This document shows, piece by piece, positions 22,352 through 34,672 of a stretch of DNA of 64,000 nt; position 1 is the stretch's first letter, and each line of letters begins with the position of its first letter. Origin of the DNA: Caenorhabditis remanei. Its lineage: Eukaryota > Nematoda > Chromadorea > Rhabditida > Rhabditidae. The translations under genes and the position numbers were made by a program. The stretch covers positions 5,764,587-5,828,586 of the forward strand of contig NC_071333.1 in assembly GCF_010183535.1 (NCBI RefSeq). Reading direction: 5' to 3'. The notes below the pieces were generated by a model, which was not told the origin of the DNA, searched no databases, and saw only the letters and a program-made list of their open reading frames with translations.

Positions 22352-22750
22352 TTAGCCGCATCCGCAGCATCCACATCCACATGGGGCCGGTGTTGCAGCA
22401 GGGTCTACTGTAGCGCAGCCACAACATCCACAACCGCATCCATAATACCGTTTAGCACGGATCACAACTCCATTAGATTGTCCTTCGGCTCCAAGATCAT
22501 CCATTGCAGCAATGGGGGTGTCATTGTCAATGACAGCTAAGGCAGTTTCATCTGATGGCTCGTCAGAAGCGAGTTGGACCTGAGACATTGTTTTCATAGA
22601 AAAATGATAAACGAAATCTTGACCTACCTTTTCTTTCTCTTCGCCAGTAACTACCACAACTTCTTTTTCGGATCCGATAATTGAATCAAGAAGGTTCGCA
22701 TTGACAGCGCAGACAAGGAAGATAAGAGAAACCAAAGGCAAACGAAGCAT
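22352..22750 (-). CDS. secreted precursor with Cys-Gly-rich C-terminal peptide
   Basis: The minus-strand frame starts at MLRLPLVSLIFLVCAVNA, a clear signal peptide, and ends at 22352. A 48-nt in-frame segment (about 22579-22626) has GTAGGT and TCTCAG borders, so the product is 132 aa if it is kept or 116 aa if spliced. A furin-type site, RAKR, precedes the C-terminal peptide, which begins YYGCGCGCCGC and ends CGCGCCGCG with a short Ala/Pro/Thr spacer between. A processed, disulfide- or metal-binding peptide is a reasonable inference. A TATATAAG box lies at 22783-22790, about 35 nt upstream of this ATG, which favours it over an in-frame ATG at 22774. A polyadenylation signal follows near 22310. 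No family is named. Confidence 0.7.
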   Translation of the reverse strand: MLRLPLVSLIFLVCAVNANLLDSIIGSEKEVVVVTGEEKEKVGQDFVYHFSMKTMSQVQLASDEPSDETALAVIDNDTPIAAMDDLGAEGQSNGVVIRAKRYYGCGCGCCGCATVDPAATPAPCGCGCCGCG

Positions 22751-22782
22751 GTTTGTTGATATCTCTTCACCCATAAGCTGCG

Positions 22783-22790
22783 CTTATATA
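22783..22790 (-). promoter_or_regulatory. TATA box of the Cys-Gly-rich gene
   Basis: TATATAAG on the minus strand, about 33 nt upstream of the preferred start codon at 22750. The spacing implies a very short 5' UTR and no trans-splicing. Confidence 0.5.
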
Positions 22791-22799
22791 CCTTCTAGT

Positions 22800-24715
22800 C
22801 CAACAACATTTTTTGTTTGAACATGTTTTTAATAATGTTGAATAAAGAAATCCGCATACTGAGCAACTGTTTTTTGTGTTCCAGAGCCGTGGATTTAACA
22901 CCGGAATAATAATCATGGACATACTACGGGCGATTGTAAAAACAAATAGAGCACGGTGGCTAACAAATATGGAAAATTATACGGAAAAACTACTATGTCG
23001 GATTAAGTAAGCAAATGTTGTGTCATCAATCAAACAGAGAAAAACAACTAATTTATGAATTCAATAGATTTGAAATTGATGCTTCAGAATATTTTCAATG
23101 CGTACATACATGACTACCCCACTTAAATCAAATATCGTCCTTGTGAATATAATTTATAATTTAGGACCCTCACAAAATCAGATGACCTTCATGTGGAAAC
23201 CGCATTGGCTTTTCATTTCAATTCGCGAAACCAAAACTGTTCCTAGCAACTAAGTGGTCTATAATGCGGTTAGAAAAAATAGAAGGTACTGATGGATCGG
23301 ATTTCAGAAGAAAAAGACGATCCGTAAAGTGAAGGGGCCTTCCTTAAGAAATCTGAAAAAATCTAACAAAATGCCATTACTTTGATTCGTGAGGTTTTCG
23401 CAACATCAAAAGCTTCGTTACTGAAAATTGATGCAACAAAATATTATAATACAATTGTTCGCGGAGTTTTTTTCATACACGTAAAGGAACGACGGCATCT
23501 AGCAAAACGAAAATCTAAGCTAGCTTGACTTTTCGGTAATCAAATTCTGGAGGAATGTTTTGAAAGTTTTTGTTGATTTCCTTTTATTCTAATCATGCAA
23601 ACAACTACTAGAACCTTTGATAGCCAAACAACATAATGGCATTGACGGCCGCTCACTGGTTTGTTTTCATTTCCATGAATAATGACGTCGGCGTGACTTT
23701 TCAAAACGTAGGATTAGGTATCTCCTCCCAAATCCTTGAACTTCTCGTGTTCTATGTCTTCATAAATTTGGTGAAAGTGTCCTTGATGATAAGAGGCACA
23801 GTTTCTATTGTCAAACTTTCTGTGACCATATTCACATTTTCCACTTCGTATTTGACAAAGAAATCGAAACCTTTGAGTAGGTGGACCCTTTTTCACTGGC
23901 CTTCATAACTGAACAACAGCTGCAGGGAGAAAGTTTTTCGTAGATACCATATTTTCTCATGTGACGAAAGAGTTGCATAAGCAATTGCGTCAGGTCAATT
24001 GCGCTACAGTGTTTTTTACTCTTTCTTCACTCATTGGAATGTTTCGTCCATTGCTATTCCTCACCCATAAAAAAAACTTTTCACTCATCATGAAAAATGG
24101 TTTCTGTGGAGCGTTTTCATAGGCGTTTTTTCTTTTCAAGATCAGCTACATTTTACAGAAAACTTTAACTAATATGTAGTAGTTAGCTTCAAAATACTCA
24201 AGTTGAGTTTGTGAATCTTTCTTCTTCTGTTTTTATTCCGTTAGAAAAATTGAAACATAAATATCTGAGGATACTTCAGCTTGGGAAAGATATCATCAGT
24301 CAATTTTTTTTTTAAATCAGAACGTTGTTTTACTTTTTTCCGACGAAATACATTTCAAAAGAAGATTGGAAAACAATAACTAGTTTCTTGTTCTTGAATT
24401 ACTCAACAGTATATTAGAAAGGGAATAGTGCAGCAATGGGGAGAGGATAATGTAATTTTACGCTGTATTGTGAAACGGCTGACCTTGAAATTTTTAGAAT
24501 TCTACTTTTCTACGACGAAATACGGACAACAATCGTTAACTGATTTCGTTCTATTTTTTGATTCACAACCGCCAAATCAAATATACTAACATAACAACTT
24601 CACACCATTGGAATAAAGTATGCGGTGCCATTCATGTACTATTTCTCCATACTTATGTTTTTGAATCGCATGTTTTTCTTTTAATGTCTGTTTCCCTCAA
24701 ATTTAAAAAAGTATT
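22800..24715. other. long intergenic stretch, no secure gene
   Basis: I found no multi-exon coding pattern in this 1.9 kb. Opposite-strand frames at 23636-23908 and 23714-23896 overlap; neither has signal, domain or splice support. Confidence 0.35.
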
Positions 24716-24721
24716 TTCAGG

Positions 24722-26574
24722 ATGCTTTTGCATCACTTCATAACTATGGTGATTTTGCCCATCGTGATCCTCATGTTATACATCCCAGTTGGATGCACAC
24801 TGTCTCAGAATGAACAGTTCGATTCTTTCTCAAGTTCCGGAAATAGAACCGAATTTCAGGTGAATATGTCTTTACTGTGACAAGTACCGTAAAAACTGTA
24901 ATATAGGCGCATGCGCCTCTATTTTTCAACCCCCTTCCGAAAGTGCGCCTCTATTACAGGGGCGCCTCTATTTTTCAACCTGGCTATTTATTTTTCAATT
25001 TGGCTATTTTTCGAGCTCTCCATCCTCAATTTTCAACCAAACCAAGATTTTCACTGACAAAATTATACGAAAACCCCATAATTTGCAATATTTTGAACGA
25101 AAAAATTGGGTTTTTTTTTGTTTTTTTGACAAACATTGAAAAATAATGATTGAAAACCAGAAAAAATATTTCAAACATATTGAGGGGGCGCCTCTATTAG
25201 AGGGTGCGCCACTATTATTCAAAGCGCCTTTCAGGGTGCGCCTCTATTAGAGGGGCGCCTCTAATAAAGGGGCGCTTCTATTACAGTTTTTACGGTATAT
25301 AGCAAACAATTACAGAACTCTTATGATCTCATCAATCAATCAAACCTGACTGCGGCCGAATATGCTAACAAACTTGAAAATTCCGAGATCTCGGCAAGTA
25401 AAAACTCAAAAAAGTCAGACAAGCTGATTCAAAATGGGGACCATGTGAAACCATGGAAGAAGGTTTTGGGACTGAAGGCAAGTTGTTTTTCCTACACGTA
25501 TTAATTCGTGTTAGTTGCCTAATACAAAGTTCAAGCTAATTTAAGCGTTAAAAAAATTTGACAATCACACCAGAAATCATTTTGAAAAACTAATAATACT
25601 GAATCTCACAGAAGACTGATGAAACTACCGTCTTCACCGCCATTACGTCAGAAAATTCACCACATCAGCCAAAAAGTAGGAGGAGACCGTACCCTATTCA
25701 GGTAATCAAAACTCATACAAAATACAAATTGGTTCTGAAAAATTACTGGAAAATATTTTTTGCAGGATGCTGAACATTTTTCGGTTCCTTTTTCAATGGA
25801 TGACGTGAACCAATCTTCTCCGAGACGATTTCTCAAAAAGATGGATTTTGCCGAAGTTTGAGCACGCTTGAAAACTGTTTCCTAGGATCCATTATTTTCA
25901 GATCCGTCAACAAGAAAAAAAAACTCAAATCGCCAGCGCAATTGAATCTGAACATTTATCGGAAAAAGAGGTGTTTGACCTTTTCTCTAATTTGGAGAAT
26001 AATGGTCCAGATTCCTATAATTTTTCAATGAACTCCTATTTTGAAGCAAATAGGTTGATTGAGGAGCTTTCACTGACGGTACCAACAGAGCGGTGGCTTC
26101 AAATCGTCAAAATGATTGAAAACCGAGATCTTGACGGTCTCAACCAATTGAGAAACTCGATAAAAAAGGTAAAACTTTTTCGGAAATATGGTTAGAGTCT
26201 TTTTCTTACTCGTAAATAATTTTAGGCGTCTTCAACAACCTTATCTCTAGATCCAGACGCTTCGAACTCTAAAAAAGAATTCCAGGGAACTCGTGGAACT
26301 CCGTTTTCAACTGCATCAACTACAATGATTGAGAAAACAAAGGAAGGTAGACATCAAATAACCTCGGATGTGGAACAGGTACTTACTATAATGAGTTTTC
26401 CTAAATAATCGATAACTCACTATTCAGACTTCAATCATTAATTTCTCTACCACTCCGTTGTTCTTCAAAGTGGTTGCCATGACAATTATCATCACGTTCA
26501 TCATTGTTCTTCTCATTCTTTTTGTCTTGGCGTTCAAATTCGTGAGAAAAACGGGAGAATATATTGTTAATTGA
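24722..26574 (+). CDS. type I single-pass membrane protein (348 aa)
   Basis: Seven exons: 24722-24859, 25316-25477, 25612-25701, 25766-25855, 25902-26168, 26226-26378, 26428-26574; 1047 nt. All six introns are phase 0. The ATG follows a TATTTTCAG acceptor by one base. Residues 1-26 are a signal peptide; about 27-315 are hydrophilic, Ser/Asn/Lys-rich, with N-glycosylation motifs such as NRT and NLT; a transmembrane segment (VVAMTIIITFIIVLLILFVL) lies at about 316-337, followed by a basic tail of about 10 residues. Intron 2 uses a GC donor (AAG|GCAAGT). Intron 1 contains a small transposon. The extracellular part has almost no cysteine, so no standard receptor domain is present. Function is unknown. 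Confidence 0.85.
24885..25297. mobile_element. small MITE with GCGCCTCTA repeats in an intron
   Basis: The inverted ends are TACCGTAAAAACTGTAATA, with TA at both borders. Inside, near both ends, are repeated units of the form GCGCCTCTAATAGAGG, themselves partly palindromic. The element is about 0.4 kb and fills most of intron 1 of the membrane-protein gene. Related relics occur at 28895-29155 and 50005-50055. Confidence 0.75.
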
Positions 26575-26918
26575 CACAATTTTTGAATTAATTTTGTCTC
26601 TATCGGTATGGTTTTCTTGTAGTTTCAATTTTGTCTTGTTTCTCTCTTTGTTCTCCATTTTCATTGCTTTCATATCCAGAGTTTTTAATAATTCATAATC
26701 TGTTTATGTCTCCTTGTTTTTACTGTATTCACAATAGTTCTTTTTTTTTCTTTACGTTTCACTTCTATTTGAACGGTCTCCTAACCACGGGTCACCGGCC
26801 TTTTATCCTCTGTTAAGTTCTCTGTTGACAATGAATTATTTTTGTTGAAAAGAAATGTTCCTCACTGTCGACAGTACATGCACAAATGTGATCAAGTTGC
26901 TTCAGAATGTTAGAAATA

Positions 26919-28063
26919 CAGTAGCGAGCATAAGTGAGTACCCCTAGGTACTTTTATGTGTAACTCAGCTGAATCATGTCCGTTTTTCCTAAACTTTTTT
27001 TTGAAAGGAAGCCAAAATATTCAGCAATCCGAATATATGTTTTTTGAAAAGCTTCCATCACTGATTTTTTTGATAATCGATTTTTCCTGATCTTGATTTG
27101 AAAATCCGAAAAAAAACTTTTTATTTTTCTTTTGGAGTTATTGAGTTTTTTGTTTCGAAATGTTGGAAAATAATCAGATAAACAAAAAAATATGTTGAAT
27201 TGGCTTCTTAACTTCTGAGCATCGTGCTAGAGCTCCAGAAGTCAAAAGTAATGTCCACGGAAAAATCTTCATAACTCATCAAAAAAGGTTTCAAATTAGC
27301 CAAAACATGCATTAAAAGACGTGTCTTGTGTTTTTCTACAAAACAACATCAAAAAATTACAGATTAAGAAAAAATAATTTTTCTAATTTTTTTCACTTAA
27401 AATTTTTTTAATTCCTATTTTTTCTCAATTTCTGGTATTTTCTGATTACAACACGAACAAGGAACACATAAATGTATTTTATAATGTGTGATAAAGCATC
27501 TTGCATGCAGTTTTTAAAAGTTATGTTTGTTTTTCATCCAGAAAATACCAGAAATGGAGAAAAAATAGGAATTAAAAAAAATTTTAGTGAAAAAAATTAG
27601 AAAAATTATTTTTTCTTAATCTGTAGTTTTTTGATGTTGGTTTGTAGAAAAACACAAGACACGTCTTTTGATGCATCTTTTGGCTAATTTGAAACCTTTT
27701 TCGATGAGTTATGAAGATTTTTTCGAATGCACTACTTTTGACTTCTGGAGCTCTAGCACGATGCTCAGGAGTTAAGAAGCCAATTCAACATATTTTTTTG
27801 TTTATCTGATCATTTTCCAACATTTCGAAACAAGAAACTCAATAACTCCAAGAGAAAAATAAAAAGTTTTTTTCGGATTTTCAAATCAAGATCAGGAAAA
27901 ATCGATTATCGAAAAAATCAGTGATGGAAGTTTTTCAAAATACATATATTCGTATTGCTGAATATTTTGGCTTCCTTTCAAAAAAAAGTTAAGGAAAAAC
28001 GGACATGATTCAGCTGAGTTACACATAAAAGTATCTAGGGGTGCTCACTTATGCTCGCTACTG
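26919..28063. mobile_element. 1145-bp palindromic TA-flanked transposon
   Basis: The ends read CAGTAGCGAGCATAAGTGAG and the reverse complement with few mismatches, flanked by TA (26917-26918, 28064-28065). The arms pair over nearly the whole length around a centre near 27490. No transposase frame is present. It lies about 345 bp after the membrane-protein gene. It is a mariner-type foldback MITE of a different family from the 1576-bp elements. Confidence 0.9.
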
Positions 28064-28069
28064 TATTCG

Positions 28070-28615
28070 AGAGGACAGAAAAGGACAGAAATGGAAAGAA
28101 TTTCTTACACTGATTCTATTCATATGATTGTGAAACTGCACGTTCCGCTCGTCATTTGTGGGATTCAACATTTTTTGTTGCTACTGAAATAAAGAGTCTT
28201 ACTTATGTTGACATTAGACGCGCATTCATTCTCGGTACTTCTTAACACATGTGTTTCAACTACACCGCCTCCCTACCCTATTCAAAACATTATGTCATGG
28301 AATGAAATCAATGCTTCTGTGCATAGATTTCTACCAGGCAGATATTCCATTTCATTTCTACAGTCTGTGCCTCTCCCTTTTTCTAATTGTTCATTTCTCT
28401 TTATTTTCAAAAATCAGGTTACGATGAAAACATGAAACTGCAAGCAGATACGATACTCGTAAAAAACTTTCCACTCTTTTTAAACCTATGAGCCGAATCA
28501 GAATTTGTTCATGCCAAATATGTGAAGGATTCTTTTATCCCCCATATTTGTATTACCGTAAATGATAGATGATTCCCACCAAAACAAAACAATCTACTAT
28601 ATTCTGTAAGTTTAA
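28070..28615. other. intergenic, no gene seen
   Basis: Promoter-side flank of the 28623 gene. A 76-codon open frame at 28205 has no further support. Confidence 0.3.
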
Positions 28616-28622
28616 ATTCCAG

Positions 28623-29520
28623 ATGTCCAGCTATCCAGCAGTTCGACGAGATGTCAAGCCAACATTGGTCGGATCAATCAAAGTTGCCACAGTTGATCTG
28701 AAAAATCCACGTATCCTTGCTGACAGAGAGTTCACTACTCTTATTTTTCATTCGGTATGTGCACTTTTAAAACGTGATCAAAAATATCAATCTGTTTACT
28801 GGCTGATTAATGAATTCTACTTCTCTATAAAATGTTTATACAATAAAAATAATTTTCTAGTTGCCGTGAAACCAGTATTTGATAAGCTCCTTTGTTAAAG
28901 GTGTCCCTCTAACTGAAGGGCGTCTGAGGAAGCGCATTAAAATTACAGTTTTTTCTCTAATACTAGAAGTTCCCTTGTAATAGAAAGGTTGAAGTTTTTT
29001 TGTATTATTCTCACATATTCTGTTAAAATTATTCGTTACAAACACAACTTATTCTTGAAATTCTTAATCAAAAAATAGAAGCGCCTCTGTATTAACCGTG
29101 CGTCTGGATAGCGTGTTTGAACTATAGGGGCTTTTCTAATACAGGTTTACGTTATGAATTTACTAATATCTATCAGAAACAGTAATGGTGGGTACGGTTA
29201 ACAGCCTATCCATCGCTAGTTATCAATTTTGTTAAAAATTAGTTTTACAGCTGTTGGTGAATGACGTTGTTGGTCGCTTCTATGGTAAAAGGATGCGCAC
29301 AGTCTTCATCGGGGATCCGGACAACGATGTGTACTTGTTCCAAATAAACGGACAAAGTTTCCTTCATGCCGTCGCCAACAACCAGCACATCTTTGCTGAA
29401 ATAATGGAGGTATGCAAAGATCCATGTTATGTCCAATGAGAATGGAGTGTTTTTCAGCAATCTGCCCGAGGCCAGATGGCAGCGTTGGAGAATATTCTAG
29501 CTCATGTCAACCACCAATAA
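28623..29520 (+). CDS. small soluble protein of unknown function (117 aa)
   Basis: Three exons: 28623-28754, 29251-29409, 29458-29520; 354 nt, both introns phase 0. The ATG directly follows a TTCCAG acceptor. The product has no signal peptide or membrane segment. It reads as a compact globular protein with alternating hydrophobic stretches (RMRTVFIGDPDNDVYLFQI) and a helical C-terminus (QMAALENILAHVNHQ). I recognise no family. Intron 1 is unusually long (496 nt) because it carries a MITE relic. The phase match and conserved-looking composition make the gene likely. Confidence 0.7.
28895..29155. mobile_element. decayed MITE of the GCGCCTCTA family
   Basis: The stretch contains degraded GCGCCTCT-type units (for example AAGCGCCTCTGTATTA at 29081) and ends in ACAGGTTTACGTTA, similar to the element end at 25297. 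It lies in intron 1 of the 117-aa gene. Confidence 0.55.
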
Positions 29521-29529
29521 GCCGTTTCT

Positions 29530-30660
29530 CACCTTTCACCATGTTTTATTTCTCGTTATTTTCTTTAAATCCTGAATAACCCAATCGTACAGCGGTTGCC
29601 AGTTTTCAGAACCATATTAATCGCTATTGAGCTCGCAGCTTTATTTGTCTTCTGCACATTAATGAATTTAATGAAATGTTCCTAGTTATTCATATAAATT
29701 GCTTGGTAAAGATTATGGATATTCAGTACCTGAACAAAACTTTTTGAAAAAAAATTAGAATGAAATGTCAGCGGGCGATGACGTTTGTGAGTGTCGGCTA
29801 TTACAGAAGACAGAAGAACAAAACCCACGTCTCGAGTGACGTCATTTTCGTGGTGTAATTGTACAGTTTCCGAGTTGACAGATTCTTTTCCAGAATTTCA
29901 ATTTTTATTACCTGTATCTACAAGTTAAGCTTTTAGACAAAGAAAAGTTAGATTTTGTCATCACGCGCCACCAATTCAGACGCATCAGAAAAGAGGCTCC
30001 GTCACGCGGGTATATCTAAATCCCGCCTCTTCCCAGTGATAGTTTCAGTGCACCCACCCAAGCTTATCAATATCTGTCTCTTTTTAACAAAACTAGTTCC
30101 TTTTCACACTTGTGGATTTTTAGACCGATTTGTGATTTACACATTTTGAACTTTGTGGATAAAACTTGGAAAACGGTTGAAAAAATACTGTTATTCTCCC
30201 TGGATCAATTATTTTTATGAATTTATCCTTATGCTGTTTATTGAGACTAAAATTAGGAGCTTTTCATTGAAGTTTCTATTTTCGAGATCACTCGAAAAAC
30301 TGATATATGCAGAAAGACAGTTTTTCTTTTTCTGCTTTGCACGAAAGTACAATTCCTACAAAAAAATCAGAGGGAAAAACAACAATGTACCATGTAACGA
30401 ATTGTTTATACAAATCAATTTCGTAACCGCGAACTGGCACCAGTTAAAAATGAATCATTGGGGGTGATTTTTTTCCTAGTAAATTTCCCTCTTTTCCGCT
30501 TGCATATCTTCTTCTTTCCCTCTTTGAAACATTGTTTTCATTCATTCGCGATGTTTTGATAGTAAGTGATTCCTTTTTCTGTTGGCTTTTGTTTTAACCA
30601 TCGATTTTAAGTCGTATCGATTCATCAATAACGTAAATATTCCTGTTTTCAGATAGAAAG
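29530..30660. other. intergenic, no gene seen
   Basis: Contains a CRE-like GTGACGTCAT at about 29837 and a short inverted pair, GCGGG...CCCGC, at about 30007-30026. A 104-codon open frame at 30153-30467 lacks splice support. The first exon of the EF-hand gene follows a TTTTCAG near 30652. Confidence 0.35.
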
Positions 30661-30671
30661 AAAGATTAAAA

Positions 30672-33030
30672 ATGAAAGTGAAGAAAGTGAAAAGAAACTC
30701 GGATAAAGTTCTTATCAGGAAACACGCAAGTCATGATAACATCACTGACACTGCCGAACTGTCAACTGCTTCCAGCAGTGAATCTGAAGTTATTCGCCCA
30801 AAAAAATTGACTCTGAACACTTTGATTACAAAGGTAATATTGAAATGCACGCTCATTTTTAATTAAACTTTTCAAAATTAAAATTGACTTTACAGATTTT
30901 CCGGAACACGGGAAACCATGACTTCCATAACTTGCAGCTACCTTCACAAATTGAACAGTCTGGTTTGAAGAAGTCTCATAAGAGAGAAACTTCTGGAAAG
31001 CTAAAAGAATCAGTTTTCCTCTCTCTGGATACTGTCATTCCAGTGACTCAAAAAGTCAGCAATTCTAAGGTATAAACAAACTGTTCATCTTCAGATCACC
31101 TTTAAGTTATTCAGAAAAAGGAAAAACCTGGCAGCATATCAAATTATAAACACATTGATTCTTTTGATCTTCGTACATTAAAATACGCATTACAGATTAC
31201 AAATAGCACAGTTGCTGAAAATTATTTGGATTATGAATGCATTCAATCTGTGAAAGATGATTATTTGACCGCTAACAAAGAAGAATCAAAAACCTCTTCT
31301 AGAGATGCTGTTTCCTGGATGGATACTTTTATTGGGAACAATATTGAAAAGGTCAGTTGATTATTGATATGAAATTCAGTCTCATTACTTTATACTTATT
31401 GACAATATTGAACAAATTGACCGATCAACAACTAGAAATATTTGTTTTAACGTAAGCACTCTATTTTCGATTTTACAAAAAGCCAAAATCGGTGTTTTCA
31501 CTTTCATCGGTATACAGGAACTGCCTCTTAATTGAAATGTCTGTTTTGTATACTTTACTATTACAGGCAAATCAAGATGTCAATACGCTTGGTCCTGGTT
31601 ATGAAACCCATGTCAGACCATCAGATTTGAAAAAAGTTCAGAGAACTCAAAAAAACAACATTCTCGTTGTTGACACTTATCCACCAGTTGAAGTTTTCAA
31701 CCAGGGATATGCATCTCCAACTATTGGAAAATTCGAGACAGATTTCCCAGATGATTTATATTCCATTGTTGTCAATCCTGGTTATGTCTCGTGTCTCCAG
31801 AGCAATTCAAAAAAGGCGCAACCGCTGAGTCTCTGGGAAACAATCAATGGTCGCGACTGCGAAAGTTGGTATTCTAAGCTGAGAGATGGAAAAGTATCAG
31901 TAGTCAATAAGTTTCCAAAGGTTAGTCAACGGTCAGTAAAACGATTTCATCGATATTTCTTGGCTGCGAAGTCACACAATTCATTTGCATTCTAAACCCA
32001 TGTTCCAGCAACCAAGAAACCCGGACTACTACAACCTTCACGATTACTATTTCCTTTTCCCTCTTGAAAAGGATCCTCCTATGCCACTTTATTGGAGAAA
32101 GGAGCGATTGCCGACTCCAGAAGAAGCGAAAAAAGCAAACAAACGTAAACTGTTCAAGGAAGAAATGGCTAAAAACGCAGACTATCTCTTATTGGTTAGT
32201 TTTTAGCTAACATACAGTGCTGACCATAATTTTAGCAACACTTCCACATCATTATGGGCATTACGGTGTGTTAAAAATAAAATAAGAAATGTTTAGAATG
32301 TTATGTTAGAGGTTCAGAATTCAGTTTCACTAAGAAGTAGAAAGTAGAATAACATTATTATGAATTAACATAGCCCAATTTCAATTTCAGCCAAAAACGT
32401 CCCGTTTCCACAACAGATTTCATTATCAAAACGTCATTGACTATGAATTCTTAGCTCCGTATGAACACCCTCCAATGCCTACTGGCTGGAAAAGAACACA
32501 GTTTATGATGTCACTCAATTTGGGCAATCGAACTGGTAAGAAGCGTTTTTTTCAAACTGTTAGTGATATGAAATCAATATTTCAGTTCCATATCCTCGTA
32601 AGTATCTTTACGACACGTTTGACGAATTTTCCAAACATCAAATGCACGAATTTGTTCGAATTTTTTATAACATAGGCAAATCTTCAAAAAAGAAGTTGGA
32701 TCTTATTCATATTAGACTATTTCTCGACAAAATGGGAAAGCCTTTGGATGGATCTTCACTCAAGTATATTCTTGACTTGGTAATTTTTCAAAACCTTGCC
32801 CTGGAATATTACTTGTTTTTCAGGCGGATGTAAATAAGAATGGCGAACTTTCCCTTGAAGAATTTGTTAGTCTCTTCCGGATTGCTTGCAAATATCAATC
32901 GATTGATTGTCTATCAACATTCCGAGATATTGTACATAGTGTTCATGGTGATCCAGATGATAATGATGACAACTCAGAAGGTCGTATTGTTTGTACCAAA
33001 TGCGAAAATCTCTCCAAACGAACCATTTAA
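30672..33030 (+). CDS. EF-hand calcium-binding protein (552 aa)
   Basis: Eight exons: 30672-30833, 30896-31069, 31115-31351, 31567-31920, 32009-32194, 32391-32535, 32586-32779, 32824-33030; 1659 nt in one frame. The ATG lies about 19 nt after a TTTTCAG. Near the C-terminus a canonical 12-residue EF loop, DVNKNGELSLEE (486-497), has D, N, N at positions 1, 3, 5 and E at 12; the preceding segment (HIRLFLDKMGKPLDGSSLKYI) resembles a degenerate partner hand. The N-terminal 60 residues are Lys/Ser-rich; the middle 300 residues (LGPGYETHVRPSD, PLYWRKERLPTPEEAKKANKRK) match nothing I can name. The end has a CTKCEN motif. There is no signal peptide, so it is probably cytosolic. Calcium binding is well supported; the cellular role is unknown. 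Confidence 0.85.
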
Positions 33031-33039
33031 TGGATATAA

Positions 33040-33700
33040 TATCTTAAATTGCTTGGAAATCACAGTTGATTAATATTTTTGTATTTTCACTTTGTTCATT
33101 TTTCATCTTGTACATCTCCGAATTTATTTTCTTTTACAAGTCGGTATGCATATATCATGCGTCTTATCTTTCTACTATCGAGTCACACATTCATGCAATT
33201 AATTTTCTGACCCGTTTTATTGTTTTCTCATTTTTGAATCCCACTAGTGTTCGTGCTCTTTCTGCCATTCACCCTGCAGAAGAAGATTGTATCTTCCTTG
33301 TCGTGTCAGAATTTTCAGTTTGTTTTACGACTACATTTTTGGTTTCACACTTTTTGTGTATAGTGCTCTATTTATAAATCAGCAATTCATGTTCTACCTG
33401 CTTAGTGTATCTACCTGATAATATTCAGCTATCCTTTAAATTTGAAAACACAAATTCAATTTTGTAAAATTTCATTTTAAAATGATGAAAACAAATAGCG
33501 TTCGTTTTATTTTGCACCTCTCGTCTCCTTTGTTTCAATGTTTCTGAGAAGAACATGATCGCGTTCTCAGAACCTGTAATTATATGCTCACATCAGGCCT
33601 TTTGTCTGAAAACATAAAACGGGGGCGTGTATTTTTTGGAGACATGCAAGATCAAACGCATGCAACATACCCTTTCCGATACTACTTCGTTCAATTTTAG
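33040..33700. other. intergenic, no gene seen
   Basis: Pyrimidine-rich 3' flank of the EF-hand gene. A 103-codon open frame at 33066-33377 is hydrophobic because of T-richness and is not convincing. Confidence 0.35.
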
Positions 33701-33712
33701 TAGTTTTTCAGA

Positions 33713-34521
33713 ATGCAAACCACTCTTATTCTTGTTTGCTTCTTTCTAAGGTGTATTGTCTTCGTATGCTTTCTCAGTTCAACCAACTCTACTCCTATCG
33801 GACTCGACCAAAAAATCAAAACTAATACTAAACTTATGAATAGAGAAAACGGCTCATTTATTGATAACCCTTCGGTAAGTGTTTTGTGTTTTGAAAACCA
33901 TTTGAATTCAACTATACGCCTTTTATGTTGGTCTTACTGAAGGATACAAAACAGTTTGTAGTTATGCTCTTTATATAGCTGCTGAATTACCACTTTTAAA
34001 TATTTTGAAGAACTCGAGAAGATAATGCCGTCATTGTGATATTCTTAATTTTTTTGAAGATTTCAGTTTTTGAAAGCACACAACAAAAAGAAAAGTGCCT
34101 CAATTTTCTATATTGCTGCGAAACATTGCAATCTCACTGAATTCGAACAATGGTGGATTACATTAGTGGAAGATGATGAGAATGCAGATTTAACGGATCG
34201 GAATGTTTTGACTATTTGTGATGTAAGAAACACAGAAAACAACGAATGAAAGTACTACAGCGTGATTTAAGATTGTCAAGCCCACTGAAGAAATTGGGAA
34301 AGTTGTAACGCTGGCTTCTTGCGTATTTCTTGTCGCAGCTGTATTGTTATATTTTTCGTGTTCCAGTTCTATTACAAGACAAATCAAAGCTATTAACAAG
34401 ATATTACCTTTTGAAAGCAACGTTGTTCAGGTAAAACAATCAGTTTCATACCATGTAAGGAAATAACAATTTTCAGAGAGATGTCAACGTTGATGATGTT
34501 TCGATAAGCAACTACATCTGA
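33713..34521 (+). CDS. small type I membrane protein (173 aa)
   Basis: Four exons: 33713-33874, 34067-34222, 34272-34430, 34477-34521; 522 nt, all introns phase 0. The ATG follows a TTTTTCAG by one base. Residues 1-26 are a signal peptide (TLILVCFFLRCIVFVCFLSS). An extracellular part of about 90 residues has NST and NGS glycosylation motifs and FEQWWITLVEDDENADLT. A transmembrane helix (VTLASCVFLVAAVLLYF) lies at about 118-134, then a tail of about 40 residues. The plan, with all-phase-0 introns, resembles the larger gene at 24722. The exon 3 acceptor is GATTTAAG; the nearby ACTACAG would break the frame. Function is unknown. Confidence 0.75.
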
Positions 34522-34672
34522 AACTAAACAATTTTTTAAAACTTTTATTATCCCTATTTTTTGCAAGTTTCACAGATGATAAAAAATAAAATTGTTATCA
34601 TTAGATTACTTTTTCTGACGGCAGCTGTCAAGATTACTGCCAAAAATCTTGAATGCTCAACATTTAATCTTA

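Noticed and set aside
23636..23908. Overlapping open frames on both strands
   Set aside because: Neither has a signal, domain or supporting acceptor; a transthyretin-like reading was considered but the motifs are absent.
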